Of a DNA stretch of 64,000 bases, positions 54,260 through 62,703 are shown piece after piece (positions within the stretch are counted from its first letter, which is position 1; every line of letters begins with the position of its first letter). A model generated the notes under the pieces. That model did no database searches, was not told the DNA's origin, and worked only from the letters and a program-made list of their open reading frames with translations. Source of the DNA: Nocardia bhagyanarayanae (GTDB lineage: Bacteria > Actinomycetota > Actinomycetes > Mycobacteriales > Mycobacteriaceae); NCBI RefSeq assembly GCF_006716565.1, contig NZ_VFPG01000001.1, positions 3,224,001 through 3,288,000 of the forward strand, given 5' to 3'. The position numbers were made by a program, and so were the translations under genes.

Positions 54260-54296
54260 GAAACCCACACTGCCACAGCGCCAAGCGCCGCAGGGG

Positions 54297-55466
54297 TCAC
54301 CGCGCGGGTTCGGCCTCCGCGTCGTCGTCGGTTTCCGGCGGCGGCGCGGTCGCCGCGTCGATCTGCTCGCCCACGTAACGCAGCACCACGGCGACCATGG
54401 CGGCGACCGGAACGGCGAGGAACGCGCCTACGATGCCGTACAGCGAGCCGCCCGCGGTCACGGCGAGCAGCACCACCACCGCGTGCAGCTGCATGCTGCG
54501 GCTCTGCAACACCGGTTGCAGCACATTGCCTTCCAGCTGCTGCACGGCCAGGATGATGCCGAGCACGATCAACGCGGTCGTCACGCCGTTGGCGACCAAC
54601 GCGACCAGGACCGCGAGCGCGCCCGCGACGAACGCTCCGACGATGGGGATGAAGCCGCCGAGGAAGGTCAGCACGGCGAGCACCGCGGCCAGCGGGACGC
54701 CGAGGATCACCAGGCCCGCGCCGATCAACACCGCGTCGATCAGGCTGACCAGGGCCTGGGTGCGGATGAAACCGCCGAGGGTGACCCAGATCCGGCTCAG
54801 CACCTCCTCGAAGTGCCTGCCGCCGCGGGTCCCGGTCACGCTGTGCAGCCAGGGCATGAAGCGCGGCCCGTCCTTGACGAAGAAGAACGCCAGCACCAGC
54901 ACCAGGAACAAGGTGACCAGCGCCGAGGTGGCCGTGGTGACGCCGCTGAAGACGCCGGTCGCGATCTGCTCGGCGCTGGACTGCAACCGGGAGACGATGG
55001 CGTCCACCGCGGAATCGAGCTGCTCGTCGCGGATGTTCAGCGGCGGGCCCTGCAACCAGTCGCGGACCCGGTTGACGCCCTCGGTCGCCTTGTCGGCCAG
55101 TTCCGGCGCTTGATCCACCACCGAGGGCACGATCAGCGCGATGACTCCCGCGAGCAGACCGAGGAAGCCGAGCAGCGACAGCGACGCGGCGAGCGCGGGC
55201 CGCAGGCCGTGTTTGGTGAGCCAGCGCGTGGGCGGCCACAGCACGGTCGCGACGACGACGGCCAGCGCCATCGGCAGGATCACCACCCACAGGCGCGCGA
55301 TGATCCAGCCGAGCACCCACGCGCCCGCGGCGATCGCGACGACGCACAGCGCCCATTTCGCCAGCCAGAACAACCCGGTGCCGATCACGTCTCCGCGCTC
55401 GGGCGGCTCGAGCGCCTTGTTCTTGCCGGTGTCGTTCCCCACCCTGGGCTTGCTCGGCTCGGTCAC
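54297..55466 (-). CDS. AI-2E-family (PerM/YdiK) membrane transporter
   Basis: A 389-residue membrane protein with the AI-2E exporter layout: two to three N-terminal helices, a soluble middle with helices (about 125-185), and a C-terminal bundle with SLIDAVLIGAGLVILGVPLAAVLAVLTFLGGFIPIVGAFVAGALAVLVAL and QQLEGNVLQPVLQSRSMQLHAVVVLLAVTAGG, the family signature. Substrates are unclear; some members act as sodium/proton antiporters. GTG 55466 follows GGAGGG and is preferred to the longer frame to 55592. The C-terminus is acidic. Confidence 0.88.
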   Translation of the reverse strand: MTEPSKPRVGNDTGKNKALEPPERGDVIGTGLFWLAKWALCVVAIAAGAWVLGWIIARLWVVILPMALAVVVATVLWPPTRWLTKHGLRPALAASLSLLGFLGLLAGVIALIVPSVVDQAPELADKATEGVNRVRDWLQGPPLNIRDEQLDSAVDAIVSRLQSSAEQIATGVFSGVTTATSALVTLFLVLVLAFFFVKDGPRFMPWLHSVTGTRGGRHFEEVLSRIWVTLGGFIRTQALVSLIDAVLIGAGLVILGVPLAAVLAVLTFLGGFIPIVGAFVAGALAVLVALVANGVTTALIVLGIILAVQQLEGNVLQPVLQSRSMQLHAVVVLLAVTAGGSLYGIVGAFLAVPVAAMVAVVLRYVGEQIDAATAPPPETDDDAEAEPAR

Positions 55467-55633
55467 GACTTGCCCTCCACTCGCTGACGCCTCACCGGCC
55501 CAGTCTCGCACGAGGCCGCTCGCGCGGCCGGTCACCTGCGGGTCGCGCTGGCGGCGGACCGGATTGCCGCGCGGATCTCCGGGTAGTGCCACGAAGTAGG
55601 AGCTGGCCGAACGCGAACCGAGGAGGCTCGATC

Positions 55634-56245
55634 ATGACAGCACCGACCGCGCTGGCGCTGGTGTGCACGTTGAAGAAGTCACCGAGCGAATCCAGCAGCG
55701 AACTCATCGCCAGGCAGGTGCTGTCGCGGCTGGCCGAGCACGACGTGAAGGGCGAGGTGCTTCGGCTCGTCGACTACGACATCCATCCCGGCGTCACCGA
55801 CGACGAGGGCGCGGGCGATCAGTGGCCGCGGGTGCGCGAACAGATCATGGCCGCCGACATCCTGCTCGTCGCCACCCCGACCTGGCTCGGGCACATGTCC
55901 TCGGTGGCGCAGCGGATGCTGGAGCGCCTCGACGCCGAGCTGTCCAACACCGACGAGCAGGGGCGGCCGGCGATGGTCGGCAAGGTCGGGCTGGCCGCGG
56001 TCGTCGGCAACGAGGACGGCGCGCACAAGATCGTGGCCGATATGTTCCAGGCGCTCAACGACATCGGCTTCACCATCCCGGCGCAGGGCTGCACCTACTG
56101 GAACGGCCGCGCGATGGAGACCGTCGATTACTCGGACCTCGACGAGGTGCCCGAGCCGGTCGCGAGCGCCACCGCCGCCATGGCCCGCAACGCCGCCCAC
56201 CTCGCCCGGTTGCTCGCCGACCAGCGCTATCCCGCTTACCAGTAA
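55634..56245 (+). CDS. NADPH-dependent FMN reductase / flavodoxin-like protein
   Basis: A 203-residue flavodoxin-fold protein: LALVCTLKKSPSESSSELIARQVL (phosphate-binding loop, about 8-31), VATPTWLGHMSSVAQRMLERLD (about 79-100), and GLAAVVGNEDGAHKIVADMFQALNDIGF. It resembles NAD(P)H:FMN/quinone reductases of the WrbA/NQO group. A strong AGGAGG precedes ATG 55634. It is followed by a small basic gene on the same strand. Confidence 0.85.
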   Translation: MTAPTALALVCTLKKSPSESSSELIARQVLSRLAEHDVKGEVLRLVDYDIHPGVTDDEGAGDQWPRVREQIMAADILLVATPTWLGHMSSVAQRMLERLDAELSNTDEQGRPAMVGKVGLAAVVGNEDGAHKIVADMFQALNDIGFTIPAQGCTYWNGRAMETVDYSDLDEVPEPVASATAAMARNAAHLARLLADQRYPAYQ

Positions 56246-56316
56246 CGATTTTCTCTCCGCGAGAGCCGGTTTCCCCGGCGTATCCCGGGTACCCGATCGA
56301 TGAGGAGGTGTGTGAC

Positions 56317-56643
56317 ATGCCGAAGGAATGGACCGACAAACAGGAACGGCAGTACGAACACATCAAGGATTCGGCGCAGGATCGCGGCGCGAGCACCAAG
56401 CGCGCCAAGCAGATCGCGGCCCGCACCGTCAACAAGAACCGCGCGCAGTCCGGCCAGAGCAAGACCGCGAGCCGGTCCTCGGTCAAGGACAAGTCGCCGC
56501 AGCAGCGCGGCGGCCAGCGTTCGGGACGCAGCGGCCCGAAGGGTCCGACCAGGGACCAGCTGTACAACGAGGCCAAGAAGCGCAACATCAAGGGCCGCTC
56601 CAAGATGACCAAGCAGCAGCTGGAGAGCGCCCTCGGCCGTTAG
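56317..56643 (+). CDS. Small basic protein, DUF7218-like ('plasmid stabilization' family)
   Basis: A 108-residue Lys/Arg-rich protein starting MPKEWTDKQERQYEHIKDS, with a disordered middle and a C-terminal Rho-N/SAP-like motif (TRDQLYNEAKKRNIKGRSKMTKQQLESAL, about 78-106) that could bind nucleic acid. Short proteins of this kind are often labelled plasmid stabilization protein without proof. ATG 56317 follows GAGGAGG. Its stop overlaps the stop of the convergent TetR gene (56640-56643). Confidence 0.72.
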   Translation: MPKEWTDKQERQYEHIKDSAQDRGASTKRAKQIAARTVNKNRAQSGQSKTASRSSVKDKSPQQRGGQRSGRSGPKGPTRDQLYNEAKKRNIKGRSKMTKQQLESALGR

Positions 56644-57227
56644 TCCGGCGCGCCGAGCAGCGCCGCCGCGGCCTGCTCGGCGAGATCGGCGGCGTGGGCC
56701 GGAATCTCTTGTCCGCCACGTAGATACCGCCGGACCAAGGCGTAGGGCAGGTCGACCACGGCGAGCAGCACGCGGTCGGTCGCTCGGGCGCCCGCGTCGC
56801 CGGTGCGCGCTATCAGCTCGGTCAGCGCGTCCTGTATAGCGGCATTGGCCCGCGCGGTGTCCGCGCGCGCCGCTTCGCTCCAGTCCCGTTCGCCCAGTTC
56901 CCTCGCCCCCGCGAGCAGCACGGCCGCCTCGCGGGGGCTTTGTCGTGCCCAGTCGAGGGTCGCGCGTGCGCCGCGACGGATCGCCTCCTCGGGCGGCTCG
57001 AGGGTCAGCACGGCGAGCAGTTCGTCGCGAAATCGGCTCAACGTGCGATTCCACAGCGCGGCGAGCAGCGCGGGCCGATCCGGAAACCGGTGGTAGACCG
57101 ACCCGCTCGGCGCGCCGACCGCCTTGGCCACTGCCGACATGGTGACGGCGGCGGGCCCGCCCGCGGCGAGAAGTTCGGCGGCGGCGTCCAGCAGCCGATC
57201 GGCGTCGTGCTTCGGGGGTCTTCCCAT
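56640..57227 (-). CDS. TetR-family regulator
   Basis: A 195-residue repressor: helix-turn-helix VTMSAVAKAVGAPSGSVYHRFPDRPALLAALW (about 28-59) and a helical ligand domain with many Ala and Arg. It starts at ATG 57227. A 24-bp palindrome lies in the divergent interval before an SRPBCC gene, which it probably represses together with itself. Confidence 0.88.
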   Translation of the reverse strand: MGRPPKHDADRLLDAAAELLAAGGPAAVTMSAVAKAVGAPSGSVYHRFPDRPALLAALWNRTLSRFRDELLAVLTLEPPEEAIRRGARATLDWARQSPREAAVLLAGARELGERDWSEAARADTARANAAIQDALTELIARTGDAGARATDRVLLAVVDLPYALVRRYLRGGQEIPAHAADLAEQAAAALLGAPD

Positions 57228-57252
57228 GAATTGGAGGATATGCTCTAATTCT

Positions 57253-57276
57253 GTTTTAGAGGTAGCTCTCTAAAAC
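57253..57276. promoter_or_regulatory. TetR operator palindrome between tetR and SRPBCC genes
   Basis: GTTTTAGAG-N6-CTCTAAAAC, a perfect 9-base inverted repeat, 26-49 bases upstream of the TetR start and 62-85 bases before the SRPBCC gene. It stands out as AT-rich against the surrounding GC-rich DNA. Confidence 0.65.
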
Positions 57277-57337
57277 GGAGGTGGATCGGATGGTGGTGCC
57301 GCCTCTCCACACACGGCTGAATAAGGAGCGAAAGATC

Positions 57338-57874
57338 ATGGCCGTCATCAATATTCACGTGCGGCGCCTACCTGCCGCCCCCGCGGAGGTCGGGGCGCTG
57401 CTCGACTCGCTGGCGAGCGAGGACGACCGCCTCTGGCCCGCACCGGCCTGGCCGCCGATGCTTTTCGACCGCCCGCTCGGGGTCGGCGCCGCCGGCGGGC
57501 ACGGCCCCGTCCGCTACACGGTGGAGCACTACGAACCCGGGCGCTGGGTGCGGTTCCGATTCACCGGTCCCCGCGGTTTCGACGGCTTTCACGAATTGAC
57601 CGTCCAGCCGACCGCCGACGGCGGAACCGACCTGATCCACTTGCTCGCCATGCACGCCCGCGGGCCCGCCCGCCTCACCTGGCCGCTGGCCTACCGCTGG
57701 ATGCACGACGCCTGCCTCGAGGACTGCTTCGACCGTGCCGAACGCGCTGTCACCGGCTCGGTCCGCCGCCCTGCCCGGTGGAGCCTGCCGGTCCGCGTCC
57801 TTCGCTGGCTGGCCGAGCGTGCCGTGGGGCCGGAATCCGATACGCGTTCGGCAACACTTTCGACCGCCCGTTAG
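57338..57874 (+). CDS. SRPBCC-family protein
   Basis: A 178-residue protein beginning MAVINIHVRRLPAAPAEVGALLDSLAS, an SRPBCC-like opening strand and helix, with central strands PVRYTVEHYEPGRWVRFRFTGP and GFHELTVQPTADGGTDLIHLLAMHARG, and a C-terminal helix. The ligand is unknown. I start at ATG 57338, which follows AAGGAG; the longer frame from 57281 is less likely. It is divergent from a TetR gene with a shared palindrome, a standard repressor-target pair. Confidence 0.78.
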   Translation: MAVINIHVRRLPAAPAEVGALLDSLASEDDRLWPAPAWPPMLFDRPLGVGAAGGHGPVRYTVEHYEPGRWVRFRFTGPRGFDGFHELTVQPTADGGTDLIHLLAMHARGPARLTWPLAYRWMHDACLEDCFDRAERAVTGSVRRPARWSLPVRVLRWLAERAVGPESDTRSATLSTAR

Positions 57875-57980
57875 CCTTCGCGAGCTTTCTCGAGTCCGGC
57901 ATCCAGTGCGCGAAGTCGTTCGCCAGGGAGACGCGCCTGGTTCCAGATGCCTCGCCGAACGGGCAGGGCCACAACAACTT

Positions 57981-58850
57981 TCATTCGAAGGCGGCCGTTC
58001 GCGCGGGAGCGGTCGCGTAGTGGCGGGCGAGGGCTTGCAGGGCCTCGGAGCAGCCGGTGTCGAGGGCGAGGGAGGCGAACTCGTCGCCGCGGGTCCGGCC
58101 GCGGTTGACGATCACCACCGGACAGCCGTTCTTCGCGGCGCGGCGGACGAAGCGCAGACCGGACATCACGGTGAGGGAGGAGCCCGCGACCAGCAGCGCG
58201 TCGGCGGCGTCGACGAGGTCGAAGGCAGCGGCGACCCGCTCCTTCGGCACGTTCTCGCCGAAGTAGACGATGTCCGGCTTGAGCATGCCGCCGCAGTGGG
58301 CGCAGTCGACCATGCGGAAACTGTCGGTGTCGGCGACCACTGCATCGGCATCCGGCGCGACCTCGACGCCGGTGGCGGTGGCAGCCTCGGCGAAGCCCGG
58401 ATTGGCCGCCTCCAGCCGATCGGCCAGCGTCATCCTGGAGATCAGCGCGGAACATCCGAGGCAACGCACGCGGGCGTAGGTGCCGTGCAGGTCGATCACC
58501 GCGCGATGGCCCGCCTTGGTGTGCAGCATGTCGACGTTCTGCGTGATCAGCCCGGTGACGACGCCGATCCGTTCCAGTAGGGCGAGCGCGCGGTGGCCCG
58601 CATTGGGCCGGGCGGCGTCCATCCGCCGCCAGCCGACGTGATTGCGCGCCCAATAGCGTTGGCGGAACGCGGCATCGCCGACGAACTGCTGGTAGGTCAT
58701 GGGATTGCGGGGCGGCGAGTCGGGGCCGCGATAATCCGGGATGCCGCTGTCGGTGGAGACGCCCGCGCCCGTCAGCACCGCGACCCGGCGATCGGCCAGC
58801 ACCTCGGCCAACCGCTCCAGCTCCGCGTCGGTCGACGTGCTGCGCGACAT
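57981..58850 (-). CDS. Sir2-family NAD-dependent deacylase
   Basis: A 289-residue sirtuin: NAD-binding AVLTGAGVSTDSGIPDYRG (about 24-42), LITQNVDMLHTKAG (about 100-113), catalytic His in DLHGTYARVRC, two Cys-x-x-Cys zinc pairs (RCLGC and CAHC, about 129 and 183), and GSSLTV. Sirtuins remove acyl groups from lysines using NAD. It converges on the SRPBCC gene. Confidence 0.92.
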   Translation of the reverse strand: MSRSTSTDAELERLAEVLADRRVAVLTGAGVSTDSGIPDYRGPDSPPRNPMTYQQFVGDAAFRQRYWARNHVGWRRMDAARPNAGHRALALLERIGVVTGLITQNVDMLHTKAGHRAVIDLHGTYARVRCLGCSALISRMTLADRLEAANPGFAEAATATGVEVAPDADAVVADTDSFRMVDCAHCGGMLKPDIVYFGENVPKERVAAAFDLVDAADALLVAGSSLTVMSGLRFVRRAAKNGCPVVIVNRGRTRGDEFASLALDTGCSEALQALARHYATAPARTAAFE

Positions 58851-58880
58851 GGTCGCATCGTAGGTGATGCGGGACGGGGT

Positions 58881-59468
58881 TCAGGTGTGCACGGTGATGC
58901 TCAACCGGGGGCGCTCGGTCTCGTCCGGCGCGGCGACCCGCTCCCACACCGCCTCGACCAGTGGCGCGAGCAGCAACTCGCCGAGCTGCCTGATCAACAC
59001 CGAGACGACCTGCGTCGACTCGCGGCGGTCGGTGGAGGCGACACCGGCCTCGCGCAGCCCGATCACTTCGCGGCGGGTCAGCTCGACCAGCGACTCGAGC
59101 AGCTCGATCCGGGTACCGGAAGGTTCGAGTACGGCGCGCCGCAGGTAGTTCACCACCGCGGGGTTGGCCGCGAGCATCCGATGCACCGCCTCGTCGCGGG
59201 CGGCGGCGACCTGTGCGGCATCGCCCGCCACCGGCACGGACGCGACGGTGTGCGCGAAATAGTCGACGATCAGCTGATCGACCGCCGCCTCCAAGCCCGC
59301 CTTGGTCTTGAAGTGGTGCTGGACGAGGCCGAGCGTGACGCCCGCCTCGGCCGCCACCGCGCGCAACGACACCCGTTCCGAGCCGTACTGGGCGTACAGG
59401 TCCATGGCGGCGTTCCTGATCCGCGCCTTCGCGGTCAGATCCTCGTTGGTCGCCCGCGGATCAACCAT
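58881..59468 (-). CDS. TetR-family regulator
   Basis: A protein of about 195 residues: helix-turn-helix ARIRNAAMDLYAQYGSERVSLRAVAAEAGVTLGLVQHHFKTKAGLEAAV (about 14-62) and a helical C-terminus. ATG 59468 (MVDPRATNEDLTAK) is favoured over 59531. It lies 163 bases beyond the DoxX gene on the same strand. A small palindrome (TACAGCTGTA) upstream may be its operator. Confidence 0.85.
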   Translation of the reverse strand: MVDPRATNEDLTAKARIRNAAMDLYAQYGSERVSLRAVAAEAGVTLGLVQHHFKTKAGLEAAVDQLIVDYFAHTVASVPVAGDAAQVAAARDEAVHRMLAANPAVVNYLRRAVLEPSGTRIELLESLVELTRREVIGLREAGVASTDRRESTQVVSVLIRQLGELLLAPLVEAVWERVAAPDETERPRLSITVHT

Positions 59469-59551
59469 GTGCCCTCGCCTCGTCGTGCCTGCTTCGGTGG
59501 CGGCGATTCTACGGTCACGGCTGATCGGCATGGTCGCCGCACCGGTTCCGG

Positions 59552-59561
59552 TACAGCTGTA
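59552..59561. promoter_or_regulatory. Short palindrome upstream of the TetR gene
   Basis: Perfect TACAGCTGTA inside a less GC-rich stretch, 84-93 bases upstream of the TetR start. It is too short to be certain of. Confidence 0.3.
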
Positions 59562-59631
59562 TCTCAGTAGTGGGCGTCGTGTTCGGCGTCCGGCCTTGTG
59601 CGCGGGGCGTTTTCGTCGCGGCGGCGCGGGA

Positions 59632-60162
59632 TCAGTTGCGCACCAGCAGCACGATGGCCGCCGTGATCAGACCGAGGGCGATCGCGGCGAACCCGTACGT
59701 CACGCGATAGGTGCGCAGGTACGGCAGCGCACTGTCGACGGCGAAGCGGCCGGGGCCGGTCAGCGCTATCGCGGCGGCCGCGCAGGCGAGCAATATCTCG
59801 TATTCGATGCCGCCCTTGTTGCCGAAGAACCCGGCACCCCATTTGACGGCGATCGCGTTGACCATGACGCCGAGGATGGCCGCCGCGCCCAGCGGTGTGA
59901 GCAGGCCGATGGCCAGGGCCAAGCCGCCGAAGGCCTCGGACGCGCCGGCGAGGATCGCGGACGCCTTGCCCGCTGGATAGCCCTGCGAGGTGAAGAACGC
60001 GGCGGTGCGGTCCAAGCCGCCGCCGTCGAACCAGCCGAAGAGCTTCTGCGCGCCGTGCGCGGCCATCGTCAGGCCGAGCGCGAGGCGCAGGACGAGCAGG
60101 CCCAGATCGATGCCGAGCGTGCTCGCGGTTGCGTTGGTGGTCGGTGCTGTCGTGGTCGTCAT
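59632..60162 (-). CDS. DoxX-family membrane protein
   Basis: A 176-residue protein with four membrane helices (LGLLVLRLALGLTMAAHGAQKLFGWF, ASAILAGASEAFGGLALAIGLL, AAILGVMVNAIAVKWG and the C-terminal FAAIALGLITAAIVLL). GLTMAAHGAQKLFGWF is the DoxX signature. In mycobacteria DoxX works with SodA and a thiol transferase in redox protection. ATG 60162 follows a purine-rich GAGAGGA stretch. Confidence 0.88.
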   Translation of the reverse strand: MTTTTAPTTNATASTLGIDLGLLVLRLALGLTMAAHGAQKLFGWFDGGGLDRTAAFFTSQGYPAGKASAILAGASEAFGGLALAIGLLTPLGAAAILGVMVNAIAVKWGAGFFGNKGGIEYEILLACAAAAIALTGPGRFAVDSALPYLRTYRVTYGFAAIALGLITAAIVLLVRN

Positions 60163-60256
60163 GGCGAGGTCCTCTCTCGTCCACAAGCTGCCTGACCTTA
60201 CGGCCACGGTACGCCCGGGCACTGCCCGCCGTGCCGAATCCGGCCCACAACGCGCT

Positions 60257-60284
60257 GGTGGGCGGGTCTTGCGACCCGCCCACC
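60257..60284 (-). terminator. Strong stem-loop terminator after the CsbD gene
   Basis: Perfect 12-bp arms (60257-60268 and 60273-60284) around a 4-base loop, 18 bases beyond the CsbD stop on the minus strand. Confidence 0.75.
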
Positions 60285-60301
60285 GAGCGATGCGTCAGCG
60301 A

Positions 60302-60547
60302 TCAGTCGCCGCGCTGGTACGCCTGCTGGCGCGCCTCGTCGACGTTGGCTTCCGCCCGAGCCTTCTCGGCGGCGGCTTCCTTCTGTGCGGCCTCACGCTG
60401 GGATTCGGCCTTGTCCTGCTGGACGCGGCCCTCCTTCTCCAGCTCCTCCTTGCCGGTGACGATGCCCGCGGCCTCCTTCACCTTGCCCTTGACGTCCTCG
60501 ACGACGCCCTTGACACCTTCGCGGGGACCGCTTTCGTGCTTCGACAC
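60302..60547 (-). CDS. CsbD-family stress protein
   Basis: An 81-residue highly charged helical protein. KGVVEDVKGKVKEAAGIVTGKEELEKEGRVQQDKAE (about 12-47) is the CsbD signature, followed by a heptad-like Ala/Glu/Lys helix. CsbD is induced by general stress in Bacillus; its action is unknown. GTG 60547 follows GGAGG. A strong terminator follows it. Confidence 0.85.
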   Translation of the reverse strand: MSKHESGPREGVKGVVEDVKGKVKEAAGIVTGKEELEKEGRVQQDKAESQREAAQKEAAAEKARAEANVDEARQQAYQRGD

Positions 60548-60733
60548 GATGTCTACCTCCGAAATATCGGTTGTCGGCTGACATTGGCCGCATACCCGCT
60601 CTCGAGGACCCCAATCGTGGGCCCGCCAGATGCCCTCGCCTGCCCCGCCCGAGCTCGCCGAATGTCGACCGCATACCGCCTGCTGCACTCAGCCTGCGGC
60701 CGACCTGTCTCGAACGGCCACAATCTCGGCGAC

Positions 60734-61687
60734 CTACTGAACCGGCAGATCGAGGCTCGAGCCCTGATCGGCGGTCGAGGGTTTGGTGGAACTCGGGTTC
60801 TGTCCGTTGCCGGGCTGCGAATCGTTCGACGGTGCCGTCAGCGACTCGACGATCTCATTCCGGGTGTAGTCGATCGCGTCGTTCGCTGCCCGCTCCGTAA
60901 TGCTCTCCTGCTCGCCCCAAGTCATATCGGCAACTGTGTTGCCGACCTTCTTGCCGATCAGGTAGTTCACCGTCCAGTCGCTCACGGGATTACCGGTGAG
61001 ACTGACGCCCTTGTCGTTCAGCAACTTGCTGACCGGGGCCGCGACGGCGCCGGAGATCGCACCGTAGATGCTGTTCGAGGCGATGGAGAAGCCGTCGTAA
61101 CCATCGCGGACTCCGAGCTTGATCTCGAGCGACTGGAATCCGACCTCAATTCCCCCTTTGACGCCCGCGCCCAGCACAGCGCCCTGGACGATCGTGCGGA
61201 CGCCGATTTCCTGGATCAGTTTCTTCAGCGCCTGTGTGATCGCCGTGCGGACCGCGACTTGGACCGCTGCGCCCTCGGCCAGGCTTGCTCCCAAAGTCGG
61301 GGCCGCCGCCGCTGCTGCCGCCGCCAGCTGGATCGCTAGGAACACCAGCATCGAGATGATGTACAGCTTCACCGCGAGTACCAGCATCGCCATCACCCGC
61401 AGGACGAAAGCCAGTTCCCTGCAGAACTCGGCAGTGCTCTGCAACGTACCGCCGTCGCCGCCGACGTTCTTCCAGAACGCGTCGATGGCGTCGTGGGTTT
61501 CGCCTTCGGTGTTCGCCAGCACGACCTTGACGACGTCGTCGCCGAGATCGTTCACCTGGTCCAGGAGGTCGGCGATCTGATCCCATCGATCAGCCGCCGC
61601 CCGGAGACCGGTCTCGTCGGTCTCAGGCCATTTGTAGACCACAACGGCGGCAACAGGTTTCAGAGCATCGGGTATTTCCAGTCCCAC
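60734..61687 (-). CDS. CpnT N-terminus-like (WXG100-related) protein without a toxin domain
   Basis: A 317-residue protein. The first 115 residues (KWPETDETGLRAAADRWDQIADLLDQVND, then FWKNVGGDGG) match the WXG-like N-terminus of CpnT and of nocardial polymorphic toxins sent through ESX systems. A hydrophobic stretch follows (MLVLAVKLYIISMLVFLAIQLAAAAAAAAPTLG, about 100-132), then a helical domain (about 135-280) and a short disordered Ser/Pro tail (SQPGNGQNPSSTKPSTADQ). No C-terminal nuclease or NAD-glycohydrolase domain is present. GTG start, six bases after the WXG100 gene's stop. It is the last gene of a three-gene EbfC-WXG100-CpnT-like unit. Confidence 0.75.
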   Translation of the reverse strand: MGLEIPDALKPVAAVVVYKWPETDETGLRAAADRWDQIADLLDQVNDLGDDVVKVVLANTEGETHDAIDAFWKNVGGDGGTLQSTAEFCRELAFVLRVMAMLVLAVKLYIISMLVFLAIQLAAAAAAAAPTLGASLAEGAAVQVAVRTAITQALKKLIQEIGVRTIVQGAVLGAGVKGGIEVGFQSLEIKLGVRDGYDGFSIASNSIYGAISGAVAAPVSKLLNDKGVSLTGNPVSDWTVNYLIGKKVGNTVADMTWGEQESITERAANDAIDYTRNEIVESLTAPSNDSQPGNGQNPSSTKPSTADQGSSLDLPVQ

Positions 61688-61693
61688 GGTCGC

Positions 61694-62035
61694 TCAGCCC
61701 TTGCCATCCAGGTATTCGGTGACCTTGGTCAGGGCGTCCTTGAAGTCCTGATCCAGATTCTGGAACGTTGTCCCTGTCGCCTCGACGCCCCGGCCGAGAA
61801 ACTGAAGCAACTGCACGGCGCCATCGATGGCCGTCAGCGCCTCCTCGGCCTTGCCGGTGTAGTTCTGTGCGAACCGATCGCCGAATTCGTCGTCACCCCA
61901 TGCATTGCCGATGCTGTCGAGTCCGGACTTCAGCGTTGACAGCCCGCTGGACAGCTCGGTTGCCAGCTCGGCGAGCTTCGGCGATTGTGCCTTGACAGCG
62001 TCGGGATCGATGCTGAAGTCGCTGTTACCAGCCAT
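61694..62035 (-). CDS. WXG100-family protein
   Basis: A 113-residue helical-hairpin protein with the turn motif SIGNAWGDDEFGDRF (WG rather than WXG, about 40-54). Helix one (PKLAELATELSSGLSTLKSGLDSI) and helix two (AEEALTAIDGAVQLLQFLGRGVEATGTTFQNLDQDFKDAL) fit the ESX-secreted WXG100 fold. The ATG at 62035 lies inside the end of the EbfC gene (11-base overlap). With the CpnT-like protein it probably forms a secretion pair. Confidence 0.8.
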   Translation of the reverse strand: MAGNSDFSIDPDAVKAQSPKLAELATELSSGLSTLKSGLDSIGNAWGDDEFGDRFAQNYTGKAEEALTAIDGAVQLLQFLGRGVEATGTTFQNLDQDFKDALTKVTEYLDGKG

Positions 62036-62549
62036 GTTTGGCCCCGAATCCCTTCCAGTGCGGTCCTTCGTCCTCGTCATCGACGGGCGGCACCGACTCC
62101 GGAGCAGGCTCCGATGCTTCGGGTTCGGGCGGGGCGGGCAGAAGGTCGCCGATCTGCCGACCGACGAAGGGCAGCTCCTCGTAGAGCTGTTCCTGCGGAG
62201 CGAATTCCGCGGCCGCCGCGGTGATCGGCGCCAGCAGTGCGTCCATCTCGGATTTGGCCGAGCGCGCCGCGAACTGGGCCGCCTGGAGGAACGAGGCCGC
62301 CAGCTTCTCCGGTGCCGAGCGCTTGAAGGCAGCCGGGTCTACCCACACGTCTACCGGAACACCGGCCGCGTTGGTGGTTACCCGGACCAGGTTGTCGTCG
62401 GACCAGCCCTGGGAAGTCGAGGCGGCAAGCACCTCTCGCGCTTTCGCGATATCCCGCAGCTGTTGTTCGTAGGTGGCAAGCACGTTGTCGACCTGGCCCT
62501 GCAGCGCGTCAGTGCGCGCGCGGAGCTGCTCCTGCTCGAATGATCTCAC
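62025..62549 (-). CDS. YbaB/EbfC-like protein of a WXG100 operon
   Basis: A 174-residue protein with an N-terminal EbfC/YbaB-like domain (about 1-105; LRARTDALQGQVDNVLATYEQQLRDIAKAREVLAA, then DNLVRVTTNAAGVPVDVWVDPAAFKRSAPEKLAASFLQAAQ) and a Pro/Glu-rich disordered tail. Mycobacterial relatives such as EspL sit in ESX loci and act with secreted pairs. GTG start at 62549. It is the first gene of the three-gene unit. Confidence 0.78.
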   Translation of the reverse strand: MRSFEQEQLRARTDALQGQVDNVLATYEQQLRDIAKAREVLAASTSQGWSDDNLVRVTTNAAGVPVDVWVDPAAFKRSAPEKLAASFLQAAQFAARSAKSEMDALLAPITAAAAEFAPQEQLYEELPFVGRQIGDLLPAPPEPEASEPAPESVPPVDDEDEGPHWKGFGAKHGW

Positions 62550-62703
62550 ACCGCAGTCCTCAGATCCGAAGTTGTCGCGTCACTGGTATGACGCTACAAG
62601 CGCGAGATCGGTTCCATCGAATCCCGGTGGGACCACTGCGGATTCACCTACGGCTCCGGCTGCGCGAACTCCTCTCGCTCTCGGCGGCCTCAATCGCGAA
62701 GCA

